Shown: piece by piece, positions 1 through 9,491 of the stretch
Position numbering within the stretch: the stretch's first letter is position 1
How the letters are laid out: the number at the start of each line of letters is the position of its first letter
Program-made: the position numbers and the translations under genes
Notes under the pieces: generated by a model
The model's input: the letters and a program-made list of their open reading frames with translations, nothing else
The model's database searches: none
Told to the model about the DNA's origin: nothing
Assembly: GCA_023442525.1 (NCBI GenBank)
Contig: JAEZZA010000020.1
Span: 118,298 to 182,297, forward strand
Length of the DNA stretch: 64,000 bases
Direction of reading: 5' to 3'
From: Bacteroidota bacterium
GTDB lineage: Bacteria; Bacteroidota; Bacteroidia; Bacteroidales; UBA10428

Positions 1-1672
1 AGGTTATGGCACCTGTTATCACATGATCACTGGAATCCGGAAAGGGCACGTTAAATGCAAGCTGTGATTCCGTATTAATGTAGGTCTCCATTGAATTACT
101 TTCTTCCGCCTTGTTCACAGTCCATGCGAGCCAGTCGGTACCCAGTGCATTATAGGGCAAATAATTGAGAAATTTCTTTCCTATAACCTGAAATGACAAA
201 GTTTCCCGGAATTTGATCCAGTTGTTTATGCCATAACTAAGAGTGAAATTATTCTGAAGGTAATTCTCCTTCCAGTCGTTCTTTCCCAGGTTGGCCACAG
301 CTACCGGGTTGAAATAAGTACCACCGCCACCCTGATAGCTGTTAATAGGGGTAAAATATTCACCGGTTCGCCGGCCATAAGCATCATATTCCCAGATGCT
401 CATATTCGGAGCCTTTATATAGGCCATTTCACGTACGTTTCTTTCGTCAAGTTCCGCGTTACCATCAATATTTTTATTTGCATAACTAAACATTACCGAA
501 AACAAGGTTTTCTTCGAAAGCTCGTAGTCGAGGTTCACACGGGTTGAAAAGTCTTTTGCACCGGTATTTATAGTTGTTCCTGTCTCATCAATATAGCTGA
601 AAGAAGTAAAGTATCTCGTCTTTTCACCACCACCCGAAATATTGAAATAATGATCGTGTGTGCGGCCCGTTTGGGTAAGTGCACCCAGCCAGTCAGTATT
701 TGCCGAATAATTGTAAAAACCGGCGTAATCCTTATCATAGGCTATCTCTGAAGGAATATCGAAAATACCTCTGCTATTGTGCCACTCTTCGAGCTGTAAC
801 ATGATGTATTCATCACCGCTAAGCATTGGGATGGCTTTTGGCTGAAAATTGAGACTTCCCTTATATGTATAGTCAAACTGTACTTTCCCCAATCTGCCTT
901 TATAGGTTTCTATAAGAAGAACTCCGTCGGCACCTCTCGATCCGTACAGTGCTGTTGAGGCAGCATCTTTCAGGACTTCAATTGATTTAATATCCTGCAA
1001 TGCAATGTTTAACTCATTACTCAGATCTTCCTGGTCGGCTGAGGCAAGATCAAAATCCTGCCTCATTTTATATTGAGGTATCCCGTCGATAACAACCAGT
1101 GGACTGTTGTTACCCATTGAACTTAGTCCGCGGATAACGATCTGAGAACCTGAACCCGGATCTCCTGATGCTGATATGATATCCAGACCGGCTACTCTTC
1201 CCTGCAGGGCATCGGTAGCCGACAGGGCGCCCGATTCACGCATCTCGGCCATATCAATTTTTGTACTGGCCGAAGCCACATCACGGTCGTCAATATTCAT
1301 CAAGCTCAATTCCTGACGCTTACGTGCCGTTACAACAACCTCAGCTACCTGATTGACTTTCGGGTCAAGCTCAATAGTGAGATTAGTGGCAGCAACTGTT
1401 GGAATGGTTTTAGTATTGTAACCGATCATAACCACCCTTATTACGTTTTGCGGGTTGGAAACAGTAAATACAAAGTCACCGTTAACGTCGCAAACGGTAC
1501 CGTTTACGACACGGTTGTCCTTATCGTACTCAATAATATTTGCACCTATAACTGAAACGCGCTCGACTTTATCCAACACTCGACCACGAATTACGATGTC
1601 GTTCTGTGCTTGTACAATGGAAAAACTGCAAAGCCACATTACGAGTAGCAGTCCACAGCAGATTTGTTTCAT
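1..1672 (-). CDS. SusC/RagA-family TonB-linked outer-membrane receptor (partial, N-terminal 557 codons)
   Basis: The open frame runs from an ATG at 1672 to the window edge without a stop, so the C-terminal barrel is missing. A signal peptide (about residues 1-22, ending VQAQ) is followed by a carboxypeptidase-D regulatory-like beta domain (about 27-115) and a TonB plug (about 130-260) with the hallmarks VIRGLSSMGNNSPLVVIDG and ALYGSRGADGVLLI. The rest is the start of the beta-barrel. Family knowledge: SusC proteins import oligosaccharides or peptides with a SusD lid. It starts 45 bp downstream of the fasciclin gene, so the two are probably cotranscribed. A SusD partner, if present, would lie beyond the left edge. 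The substrate cannot be read from the sequence. Confidence 0.93.
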   Translation of the reverse strand, partial: MKQICCGLLLVMWLCSFSIVQAQNDIVIRGRVLDKVERVSVIGANIIEYDKDNRVVNGTVCDVNGDFVFTVSNPQNVIRVVMIGYNTKTIPTVAATNLTIELDPKVNQVAEVVVTARKRQELSLMNIDDRDVASASTKIDMAEMRESGALSATDALQGRVAGLDIISASGDPGSGSQIVIRGLSSMGNNSPLVVIDGIPQYKMRQDFDLASADQEDLSNELNIALQDIKSIEVLKDAASTALYGSRGADGVLLIETYKGRLGKVQFDYTYKGSLNFQPKAIPMLSGDEYIMLQLEEWHNSRGIFDIPSEIAYDKDYAGFYNYSANTDWLGALTQTGRTHDHYFNISGGGEKTRYFTSFSYIDETGTTINTGAKDFSTRVNLDYELSKKTLFSVMFSYANKNIDGNAELDERNVREMAYIKAPNMSIWEYDAYGRRTGEYFTPINSYQGGGGTYFNPVAVANLGKNDWKENYLQNNFTLSYGINNWIKFRETLSFQVIGKKFLNYLPYNALGTDWLAWTVNKAEESNSMETYINTESQLAFNVPFPDSSDHVITGAIT

Positions 1673-1717
1673 ATCGGGAAATAAGCTTAATTACAGTTTA
1701 AAACAATAAATCATTGA

Positions 1718-4027
1718 TTATTCAGTATCAAGTGCACTATAGATCAGTACATCATTAATCTCATGAAGAACTCCGTTGGTAACCAGAGTGGGAAAGGTCG
1801 TTGCCGCTGTAGGATTAATAATCCTGGCAGCCATTTTATTAGTAGCTGCGGATTCATTAACCGATAAATAAGTAGTGCCGTCGCTCCCCCTGAAATGTAT
1901 TGCATCAGGTGTGGGAGTAATATATACTTTAGTATAAATCCGGCTGTATTGAGTTGATTTTTCATCAATTCGTGCCGTTTCATAATAGCCGGCCGGCATT
2001 CGTCCGTCGGTAAATATTAAAGCACCCTGTACGAAATGCATCATACAGAACTTCCTGAGCTGGTCGGTTGAATATCCACTAAGGTCAACCGATGCAAGAG
2101 CAGCTTCTGAAGGAACAAAGACTGTGTAATTTTCGTCGGGCGACATGAAAGTATACGTGAATGTACTTGTATTAGCCAGTCCTGCTGAAACTAACAGGCT
2201 ATGAAACGCGGGATAAGTTGATGAAATGATATTATAAATAGTTGCTGATGTGAATTTAAACCAGTTTGAAATATCATAGGTTTTGCCGTTATAAGCATTC
2301 GTCCCAGCAATCTCCTGGGGCTTAACTACAACAGTCGGGCCCACGAACCCAAAGGTGGTAGGACCACTACCCCGGAATTCGCCGGTTTCGTTGTTTACTA
2401 TAATGTAATTTCCGGCCAGATTACGGATAAATTCTTTTCTGGCATTTCCCCTGGGCAGATCAAGGGCGATATGGTTAAGAATAAGATTCCTGATGTCGGT
2501 AATAGTGGTAGGCTGACGCATATTCACTCTTCCGGAGGTATTGTATACAGAAAAATCTTCCCGGAAACTGTCATAAATCAGCGATGAATCGATTGCCAGA
2601 TTAGCGTCGTTTTCAACGAAAAGCATATAGGTGGCTTCGGGGCGTTTTAACGCAGAAAGCAATCCCGTGTGTCGAATGGCATTCATTGCCCTTGAATATC
2701 CCCGGCGCAGGTATACCGGACCGGTAACACTTGTGAAAGCATTGGGAACAAGCATCTTATTCACACCTATGAATGTACAGTTGCTTGCGTATTTCTTTTC
2801 AACGATGGTTGACTGGTCAATTTCCATACGGTCGCTTTCACCATTCAGGAAACCCCGCTCAAAGTTACTTGGATATAATGGTCCGCTGGCCATCTGAGTA
2901 TTGATTATCATTTCCCTTATATGAGCAGGTGCCTGCTGTATCGATCCCCAGCGACCCGGTCCTACAAAGTACTCATTAATGAACTCATCCATTGCTGCAT
3001 CCGTTGGGGCAACCAGTCCGTGATGGTAACGTATGGTTACGTTCGAGGGTAAGCCAGTTACGCCTTTGGGAGCAAGCGTTCTTTCATTTACAATGGAAAA
3101 AGTGAGATCTGGATAAGAAATATCAAACAATGAATCTACTGCAAGTCCGAGATCGGCACCAGGCTGATCGTAAGTCTTGTCTTCATTATAAACCACTTCC
3201 GGGAATGTATTTACCAGGTCAAGAAATTTCTTGTAAGAATTGGGAGAATTGCTCAGAATCTGGTAGGCATTCTGAAGAGGTTCCACAACGCGGTCAACAA
3301 TATGTACAAAACCGTTCTCCGAAAATATGTCAGCCTGAACTACTTTGGCATTGACAAAAAACAGATCTTTCTTCTCGAATGGGCGCTCAAAATAGAATGA
3401 AAAATCTTCAGATTTAAGCTTGTAAATGTCAAAATATTCCTGGTAGAAGATTGGCGCAAACTTTCTGGAATCAGTAGCCTGAAGCCTGTGCCAGTTCGAC
3501 TGTAAGGTATCCAGAATGACGTATTTTCTGCCTTCTTTTGGATCTGAAGCGTCGAGACGTACATTAATACCATACTTGGTATTCTTTTCACGTAAAAGGG
3601 TTTCCCTTTTATAGCCCTTTGGCTCATCATTATTTAAATCGAGGGAATCAATCCATCCATAGACATCGAGCTGCCTTAATTGCTCCGCACTCCAGGGATT
3701 CTGTACAATGTGGAACTTTACAATCCGGCTGAGTTCTCCCAGTGGAATATCCTCAACTGATTTGTACTGTGGATGTTCCTGGAAATACAACTCAAATGCC
3801 TGATTGTTGGGTGCGAAAACAGTGTAACTACCTGAAACATTGATAACGCTGTCGTAACCGACAAGTGATATACATTTCGCGAATTCCGAAAGCTCAGGAT
3901 TGGCCTTAATCTGAGTAAAAAGTTTCCCCGCAAGCCATGAAGGTCGCTCATAAATATCTTCCTTTTTACATCTGATTGCTGATAATGTAATTAATACCAA
4001 CAAAAAAGGGAGTAATGCTTTCTTCAT
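1718..4027 (-). CDS. Fasciclin (FAS1)-repeat lipoprotein-like surface protein
   Basis: About 769 residues from the ATG at 4027. An in-frame start 15 codons upstream (4072) would put a poor leader before the evident signal peptide MKKALLPFLLVLITLSAIRC, whose cysteine is a plausible lipidation site, so I prefer 4027. FAS1-type segments are visible at about residues 20-150 (SGSYTVFAPNNQAFE, then ELSRIVKFHIVQ) and 590-765 (NYTVFVPSEAAL, MMHFVQGALIF), with a diverged FAS1-like stretch at about 265-500. FAS1 domains mediate adhesion in many organisms. Genes of this kind sit beside SusC/SusD pairs in Bacteroidota, so a role as a cell-surface accessory of the downstream SusC receptor is inferred, not shown. 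Confidence 0.85.
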   Translation of the reverse strand: MKKALLPFLLVLITLSAIRCKKEDIYERPSWLAGKLFTQIKANPELSEFAKCISLVGYDSVINVSGSYTVFAPNNQAFELYFQEHPQYKSVEDIPLGELSRIVKFHIVQNPWSAEQLRQLDVYGWIDSLDLNNDEPKGYKRETLLREKNTKYGINVRLDASDPKEGRKYVILDTLQSNWHRLQATDSRKFAPIFYQEYFDIYKLKSEDFSFYFERPFEKKDLFFVNAKVVQADIFSENGFVHIVDRVVEPLQNAYQILSNSPNSYKKFLDLVNTFPEVVYNEDKTYDQPGADLGLAVDSLFDISYPDLTFSIVNERTLAPKGVTGLPSNVTIRYHHGLVAPTDAAMDEFINEYFVGPGRWGSIQQAPAHIREMIINTQMASGPLYPSNFERGFLNGESDRMEIDQSTIVEKKYASNCTFIGVNKMLVPNAFTSVTGPVYLRRGYSRAMNAIRHTGLLSALKRPEATYMLFVENDANLAIDSSLIYDSFREDFSVYNTSGRVNMRQPTTITDIRNLILNHIALDLPRGNARKEFIRNLAGNYIIVNNETGEFRGSGPTTFGFVGPTVVVKPQEIAGTNAYNGKTYDISNWFKFTSATIYNIISSTYPAFHSLLVSAGLANTSTFTYTFMSPDENYTVFVPSEAALASVDLSGYSTDQLRKFCMMHFVQGALIFTDGRMPAGYYETARIDEKSTQYSRIYTKVYITPTPDAIHFRGSDGTTYLSVNESAATNKMAARIINPTAATTFPTLVTNGVLHEINDVLIYSALDTE

Positions 4028-4450
4028 AATTACAGTATTGTTGAAAAGTTTAAAATTATATTTTTTTTTCAATTGTGATACTTTTTGGTAAAATTTTTAA
4101 CAATCACGAATCCTCAATAATTACTGCAAATAAATAGAGTCCAAAACATGAGAGACTTAGCGTATTTTTTACGATAAGTTTCCGTTTTTTTTATTCTTTA
4201 AAAAAACAAAGTATTGGTATTTTCAATAATATTTTTATTATTTTTAACTGGGTATTTAGCGTCTCTGATAATAAACGCTATAATTACTATAATATATAGG
4301 TATCAATTTCAATCCGACTAAGCTTGAATTCAGACAGGACTAGTACTAACTTAAAACCTATTAACCGTCAACATTAAATCAACAGGCTAATAATTAACCT
4401 TTTAGTAACTGAATAACAAATTAATTTTTCTAACTAAAAAACCTAGCTTT
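4028..4450. other. AT-rich divergent intergenic region
   Basis: About 420 bp separate the leftward fasciclin-SusC unit from the rightward T9SS gene. The stretch is strongly AT-rich with several T and A runs. It must contain promoters for both directions, but I found no clean TTTG-20-TAnnTTTG pair on either strand. No credible small ORF or RNA gene is visible. Confidence 0.6.
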
Positions 4451-7400
4451 ATGAGGACTAAATTTTTACTATTCTTCTCATTTCTGTTGTGCGGGGTATT
4501 GAACGCCCAGGTGGACGATACCATTCGCACATTGATCATTACGGAGGTGAGGCTTGATGACGCAAGGCGCGGGTACGTTGAAATAGCCAACGTCGGCGAT
4601 GCGACCGTCAACCTGTCATCTTTTGAGATTGGTCGAATTGATGCCTGGACTGCTCCATGGTCTACTCCGACAGCGAACTGGATGATGCTGCCTGATAAGG
4701 ATCTGGCTCCCGGCGAAACTTTCCTTATTGCTGCCATGCGCGATTTCCGTCTGGAAATGTACAAGTTAAATCCGGAAGAATTCGACCCGATGGAAGCCAA
4801 TAAGGCAGAATTCTGGACACTTGCCGATCTCCAGTTACATGTTGATGAATCAAACTACAGTCCGGTTAATGACTCGATCAGTCCTGCTGCCGGAAGAGAG
4901 CTGCTTACAGTATGGAGCGGCCGCGATTGCTTGTACCTGAGATATCATATCGGTGGTGATTCAGCAGTTATCGACCAGGTTAACGGTATCTTCGGAGGTG
5001 ACGGAAATATTCGTCCTGATCATCCGAATGGCGGTAAAGGCCCTGTTAACGTGGCAGGTGTAACTGATGCTACCAATACCTCTACCCTTGTAAGGAAATT
5101 CAAGGTTACGACCGGTAATACGGACTTCGCATCCTCAAAAGGTGAAGACCTTACCGAATCGGAATGGATTCCTATTCCGCACCAGGCTAGCGGCAGATGG
5201 GCTGACAACGTAAGAAGACTTTTCTGGACAGCCGGTTTCCATGGCAATGCAGTTCTTACCGAAACAACGCTGAAACCTCTTGCAAAGTATGAATCTGTTA
5301 TTGATGTGGATTATGCAGGAAAGAAAATTACTGTTCCCTGGGGCGTAAGACGTGACGACTCGATTATGTTCATGTTTGAAAAAGTTCCGGGTCTGGCATG
5401 GCATTATGACTATGTTGCTTCATACGAAGACTCTGCTTATGTTTCAGCAAGAACAGGCGACACCCTTACCGTGTATGCCACAGGTAATGAACTTACTATG
5501 CGCAAATTCGGAATCGAGGTAGCTCCTCCAACCGACGATGCCAAGATCGTTGTTCCCAGGAAAGCTCCTAACGGAGATGGCTTCTTTGACGGTGTTGACG
5601 ATCCTCCATATACCATCAGCGATGGTCTTGTAAAGGATACCATCGGTACCTACCGTTGGGGTGGTATTCCGTTTGCTACCCGTATCGATACACTGATGAA
5701 ATATATTGAAGTTCCTGAAGGTGCTTCAGCAGAAATCGTTTACGTGGACACACCGGGAAGAACCGATCTCAAAGACGGTGATGTTCTGAAAGTGACTGCA
5801 GCTGATAATTCCACCAAGGAATACTATATAAAAGTTGATAAATACAGGAAGAGCCATAATGCATTCCTGAGTGCAATTACATGGCCTGATATCCCCGAGG
5901 ATTACAGGAATGTAAAAGGCTGGCTGGGTGATACGGTTCCTAATTTCTCACCTACGGTTTATAACTATATAGCTAATGTTCCTTCGGATGTACAGGGTAT
6001 TCCGGCTTTGGTTGGAAAGAACCAGGCTCTCGAAGGCAAACATTCGGTTATCGTAGCCACGAACCTCGACGGCAGTCCTGCCAATCAGACTGTAACCTTC
6101 AATACGGTTGCCGAAGATGATACGACTTTCCGTACCTATACCGTACAATTGATTAAGGAAAAAGATCCCAGCACAATTCAACCCTGGGACGGTGATGCAT
6201 TCATATCAGAATGGGTGTTCTGGGAGCAGTGGGATGCTACCAACTTCATTGAAGTTGCAAACCCAAGACCCAACGACATCGATATGAGTCAGTATATGTT
6301 CGTTGTGACCTGGGAAAACAATCCGGCTACTGCCATTTCCGAAACCCGTACACAAGCTGACCAGTGGTTAAACCGCTACCGTCGCTATGTACCAGGTTAC
6401 AAATGGGTTGACAGCCTTACCTGGACAACCAATCCCGGTATGCTTACTCCCGACCTGGCAGTTAACCCTGTTGTAAAAGGTGGCGATGTATTTGTAATTG
6501 GCAGCATTACTGGTGGTGGTGCACATCCGCTCGACTGGAGTGCTTACAAACAATGCGATGTTAACCTGGCCGATAACAATGCAAGATTCCCGAACCCATG
6601 GGGTGAAAATATAGGCGAAGGAATGGCTCACTGGATGAACCAGAATATTTACATGTTCAAAATACTGAACGATTCGATAACCCGTGGTTTGAAGAATGCC
6701 AACGATCCGAACGACTTTGAACTTATAGATGTACTCGGTAACGGCGATGGTACCGATATGACAATCGGTGGACGTAATGTTGATATGATTGAAACTTATA
6801 TCAGAAAACCGTCGATCTATAAAGGAAATGCTGTAATAAAAGGTTCTGCCGGAGATACACCGGAAACTTCCGAATGGATAATGAGAAATGCAGCATACTA
6901 TGCCAGCCTTGGTGCAGGATGGCCCGATCAGATATGGTGGGTTGTTAATGATATCGGAATTCATCTGTTGAATGAAGTAACCATTTTCAAATCAACTGTA
7001 AGTTCTGCTATTTATAAAGTAAGTCCGGGATATACCGAAGAAGAAACCATACGTGGTATTGTTGATGGTACAACTGTCAGCGAATTCTTTGGTAATCTGA
7101 TTAAAGCCGACCCGGGTCAGCAACTGAACGTTGTGAGCGCTACCAGCGGCGAAACTCTTGCCGATGACGATGCTCCGGCCAACGGTGATACCCTGGTTGT
7201 TCTTTCAGCCGATCTGAAGAATACATCCAAATATATCCTTGAAGTTACAGCAGAAGGTTTGAATAGCGATGCAGTTCTTGTATCAGATGCATGGACTATT
7301 ACCGTTGATGGTGCTGAAGGTGTTATTTCGGATTTCGATCCTCTGATTACTTTCAAGGAATTCATGGACAACATCGAAGTTCCATCAGGTGCATTAGTAA

Positions 7401-8332
7401 TTCCTACTTATCCCGATGGTAAATATGTTCCTTACAAGATGTTGAACTATGATACTACTTATGCGCCAGTATTGGTGAGCGACAATATCACCATTCTGGT
7501 AACAGCTGAAAACGGTGTTGATAAGATTACTTATACACTTCAGCCGAACCATTCTGAAACTGATGCATTCGTAACTTCATCCATGTTTGGAGTAGATCAG
7601 AACCTGTCGATTATCTTCCTGGTACCCGACGGTATCCCCGTTTCTTCATTCCTGTCCTATCTCATCCCAAGTACCGGAGCTGAAATCGAACTCAGAGATA
7701 AGTTCGGATTCGTCAGAGAGATGGGTAATGTAATGCTGGACGACTCACTATACGTGACCGCTGAAGATGGAGTAACTATACGCAAGTATGGAATTCAGAT
7801 GCTTGGTGGCCTTACTGTAGAGGATATTGCTTATGTAATTTCCGAGGTTTATCTTGTTGATCAGGAAACCATGTGGATAACTGGTGAAAATATCACTACT
7901 ACACTTAGCGTTGCTGATTTCAAAGCAAATCTTATCGCTTCAACCGGAGCAACAATTGCTGTAACCAATGCCAGCGGAGCTCCAAAGAACTCCGGTAACC
8001 TGGCTGAGGGTGACCTTGTAAAGGTTATTTCTGCAAACGGTTTGACAATTGTTACTTACCAGATTGATGTGATCCTGGTAGGTCTTGACGACAAGTCACA
8101 GGATGACGTACAGATATTCCCGAACCCCAGCAGAGGATTGTATAATCTGAAGGGCGTGAAGGCCGGTTCAAGAATACAGGTACATAACATTCTGGGTGTG
8201 AAAGTTGCTGAAAAGGTAGCAATCGCCTACAGCGAAACTATCTCGATTGAAAAGGAAACCAACGGTATTTATTTCATCACTGTAAGTGATAATGATAACG
8301 TTGTTGGCCGCTATAAAGTTGTTAAAAAATAA
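4451..8332 (+). CDS. Large T9SS-secreted protein with lamin-tail-like domains and type A sorting signal
   Basis: 1293 residues. A signal peptide (about 1-20, ending LNAQ) precedes a lamin-tail-like domain (about 27-140; TLIITEVRLDDARRGYVEIANVG). A second such segment lies at about 580-720 (EWVFWEQWDATNFIEVANP). Between and after them are several cadherin-like/Ig-like repeats that each end in a phrase like KEYYIKVDK, RTYTVQLIK, KYILEVTAE or KYGIQML. The C-terminal 75 residues form a T9SS type A signal (DDVQIFPNPSRGLYNL through NGIYFITVSDNDNVVGRYKVVKK). Family knowledge: such tails direct export through T9SS and attachment to the cell surface. No catalytic domain is recognised; an adhesive or scaffold role beside the GH genes is inference. 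A strong terminator follows. Confidence 0.85.
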   Translation: MRTKFLLFFSFLLCGVLNAQVDDTIRTLIITEVRLDDARRGYVEIANVGDATVNLSSFEIGRIDAWTAPWSTPTANWMMLPDKDLAPGETFLIAAMRDFRLEMYKLNPEEFDPMEANKAEFWTLADLQLHVDESNYSPVNDSISPAAGRELLTVWSGRDCLYLRYHIGGDSAVIDQVNGIFGGDGNIRPDHPNGGKGPVNVAGVTDATNTSTLVRKFKVTTGNTDFASSKGEDLTESEWIPIPHQASGRWADNVRRLFWTAGFHGNAVLTETTLKPLAKYESVIDVDYAGKKITVPWGVRRDDSIMFMFEKVPGLAWHYDYVASYEDSAYVSARTGDTLTVYATGNELTMRKFGIEVAPPTDDAKIVVPRKAPNGDGFFDGVDDPPYTISDGLVKDTIGTYRWGGIPFATRIDTLMKYIEVPEGASAEIVYVDTPGRTDLKDGDVLKVTAADNSTKEYYIKVDKYRKSHNAFLSAITWPDIPEDYRNVKGWLGDTVPNFSPTVYNYIANVPSDVQGIPALVGKNQALEGKHSVIVATNLDGSPANQTVTFNTVAEDDTTFRTYTVQLIKEKDPSTIQPWDGDAFISEWVFWEQWDATNFIEVANPRPNDIDMSQYMFVVTWENNPATAISETRTQADQWLNRYRRYVPGYKWVDSLTWTTNPGMLTPDLAVNPVVKGGDVFVIGSITGGGAHPLDWSAYKQCDVNLADNNARFPNPWGENIGEGMAHWMNQNIYMFKILNDSITRGLKNANDPNDFELIDVLGNGDGTDMTIGGRNVDMIETYIRKPSIYKGNAVIKGSAGDTPETSEWIMRNAAYYASLGAGWPDQIWWVVNDIGIHLLNEVTIFKSTVSSAIYKVSPGYTEEETIRGIVDGTTVSEFFGNLIKADPGQQLNVVSATSGETLADDDAPANGDTLVVLSADLKNTSKYILEVTAEGLNSDAVLVSDAWTITVDGAEGVISDFDPLITFKEFMDNIEVPSGALVIPTYPDGKYVPYKMLNYDTTYAPVLVSDNITILVTAENGVDKITYTLQPNHSETDAFVTSSMFGVDQNLSIIFLVPDGIPVSSFLSYLIPSTGAEIELRDKFGFVREMGNVMLDDSLYVTAEDGVTIRKYGIQMLGGLTVEDIAYVISEVYLVDQETMWITGENITTTLSVADFKANLIASTGATIAVTNASGAPKNSGNLAEGDLVKVISANGLTIVTYQIDVILVGLDDKSQDDVQIFPNPSRGLYNLKGVKAGSRIQVHNILGVKVAEKVAIAYSETISIEKETNGIYFITVSDNDNVVGRYKVVKK

Positions 8333-8356
8333 ATAGCAGGCTTTAAATAATGATTA

Positions 8357-8381
8357 AGCCCCGCTTCGGCGGGGCTTTTTT
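8357..8381 (+). terminator. Rho-independent terminator after the T9SS protein gene
   Basis: A perfect 8-bp stem (AGCCCCGC with GCGGGGCT) closed by a TTCG tetraloop is followed directly by a run of six T at 8376-8381. It lies 25 bp after the stop codon. It also argues against a GH5 start at 8350, because that start would place the hairpin inside the coding sequence. Confidence 0.95.
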
Positions 8382-8424
8382 ATTATATTTATGGCACATA
8401 ATTAATATTACTCAATCAGCTATT

Positions 8425-9378
8425 ATGAAAAAGATGCTTTTCTGGTCATTCATTATTATTATTATGAATGTCACAGTTCTTATGGGACAGCAACCGGTGA
8501 AAATTCACGGGAAATTGTCCGTTCAGGGGGTACAACTAATGGATGAAAAAGGTAAGCCGGTAATGCTTCAGGGCGTCAGCTACGGCTGGCATAATTGGTG
8601 GCCGAGATTTTATAATAAGGAATCGGTTACGTGGTTGGCAAACGACTGGAATTGCACTGTTGTCAGGGCCGCGATGGGTGTTGGTCCAAAAGGATCTTAT
8701 CTTGATAAAACCGAATGGTCGCAGAAGCTTATCGAAGATGTTGTTGAAGGGGCCATTGAAAACGACGTCTACGTTATAATAGACTGGCACAGTCACCAGG
8801 TTGAAACCGAGGCGGCTAAGAAATTTTTCGCTCAAATGGCTAAAAAATACGGTAAATATCCTCACGTCATTTATGAGATTTTCAATGAACCGGTTCACGA
8901 TTCATGGGAGGTTATTAAAAACTATTCGATTGAAGTCATCAAAGCCATACGTGAACACGATCCGGATAATATCATCCTGATTGGCAGTCCTCACTGGGAT
9001 CAGGATGTCCACATTGCAGCCGACAGCCCCATAGAGGGTTATAAAAACCTGATGTATACACTTCACTTTTATGCAGCTACTCATAAACAGGATCTTCGCG
9101 AAAGGGGAAATTATGCATTAAGTAAAGGTCTTCCGCTTTTCGTTTCGGAATCAGCAGGAATGTCAGCCAACGGAGATGGTCCTATTAATTATGAAGAGTG
9201 GAATCTTTGGATCGACTGGATGAAGAAAAACAAAATTAGCTGGGTTTCCTGGTCAATTGCCGATAAAAACGAAACATGCTCCATGTTGCTTCCTTCTGCA
9301 GCATCAACCGGGGGATGGAAAGAAACGGATATGAAGGAATCAGGGATTAAAACCCGTGAATTACTGAAAAAGAAATAA
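8425..9378 (+). CDS. GH5-family glycanase (endo-beta-1,4-glucanase or mannanase type)
   Basis: 317 residues from the ATG at 8425, which begins a normal signal peptide (MKKMLFWSFIIIIMNVTVLMGQ). The frame stays open upstream to 8350, but that extension runs through the terminator hairpin. The single GH5 domain covers about residues 30-315. The acid/base glutamate is Glu155 in YEIFNEP and the nucleophile is probably Glu242 in LFVSESAG. LHFYAATHK and SWSIADKNE are also typical of the GH5_2 cellulase-like group. The protein is close to a bare catalytic domain: no CBM and no T9SS tail is seen, so it is probably periplasmic or released. With the GH44-GH26 protein downstream it suggests beta-glucan/glucomannan breakdown. 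The exact substrate is not determined. Confidence 0.9.
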   Translation: MKKMLFWSFIIIIMNVTVLMGQQPVKIHGKLSVQGVQLMDEKGKPVMLQGVSYGWHNWWPRFYNKESVTWLANDWNCTVVRAAMGVGPKGSYLDKTEWSQKLIEDVVEGAIENDVYVIIDWHSHQVETEAAKKFFAQMAKKYGKYPHVIYEIFNEPVHDSWEVIKNYSIEVIKAIREHDPDNIILIGSPHWDQDVHIAADSPIEGYKNLMYTLHFYAATHKQDLRERGNYALSKGLPLFVSESAGMSANGDGPINYEEWNLWIDWMKKNKISWVSWSIADKNETCSMLLPSAASTGGWKETDMKESGIKTRELLKKK

Positions 9379-9382
9379 TTAA

Positions 9383-9405
9383 AGTCCGGGGGGATTTCCC
9401 GGGCT
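9383..9405 (+). terminator. Possible weak terminator hairpin after the GH5 gene
   Basis: AGTCCGGG (9383-9390) pairs with CCCGGGCT (9398-9405) with one G-T pair and a 7-nt loop, 5 bp after the GH5 stop codon. No good T run follows, so it may attenuate or stabilise the mRNA end rather than terminate. Confidence 0.5.
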
Positions 9406-9491
9406 TGATATTGCTGCGATTTAATAACCTGTACCTGCGAACAGAACAGGCATAGACGATTTTTCGTATAACGAAGGTAAAGCCGTTTAAT

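Noticed and set aside
6368..6964. 198-codon open frame on the minus strand
   Set aside because: It lies wholly inside the T9SS lamin-tail gene, has poor protein character and no promoter or signal; it is a shadow frame.
8350..8424. N-terminal extension of the GH5 gene
   Set aside because: It would translate through a perfect terminator hairpin, and the signal peptide begins at 8425.
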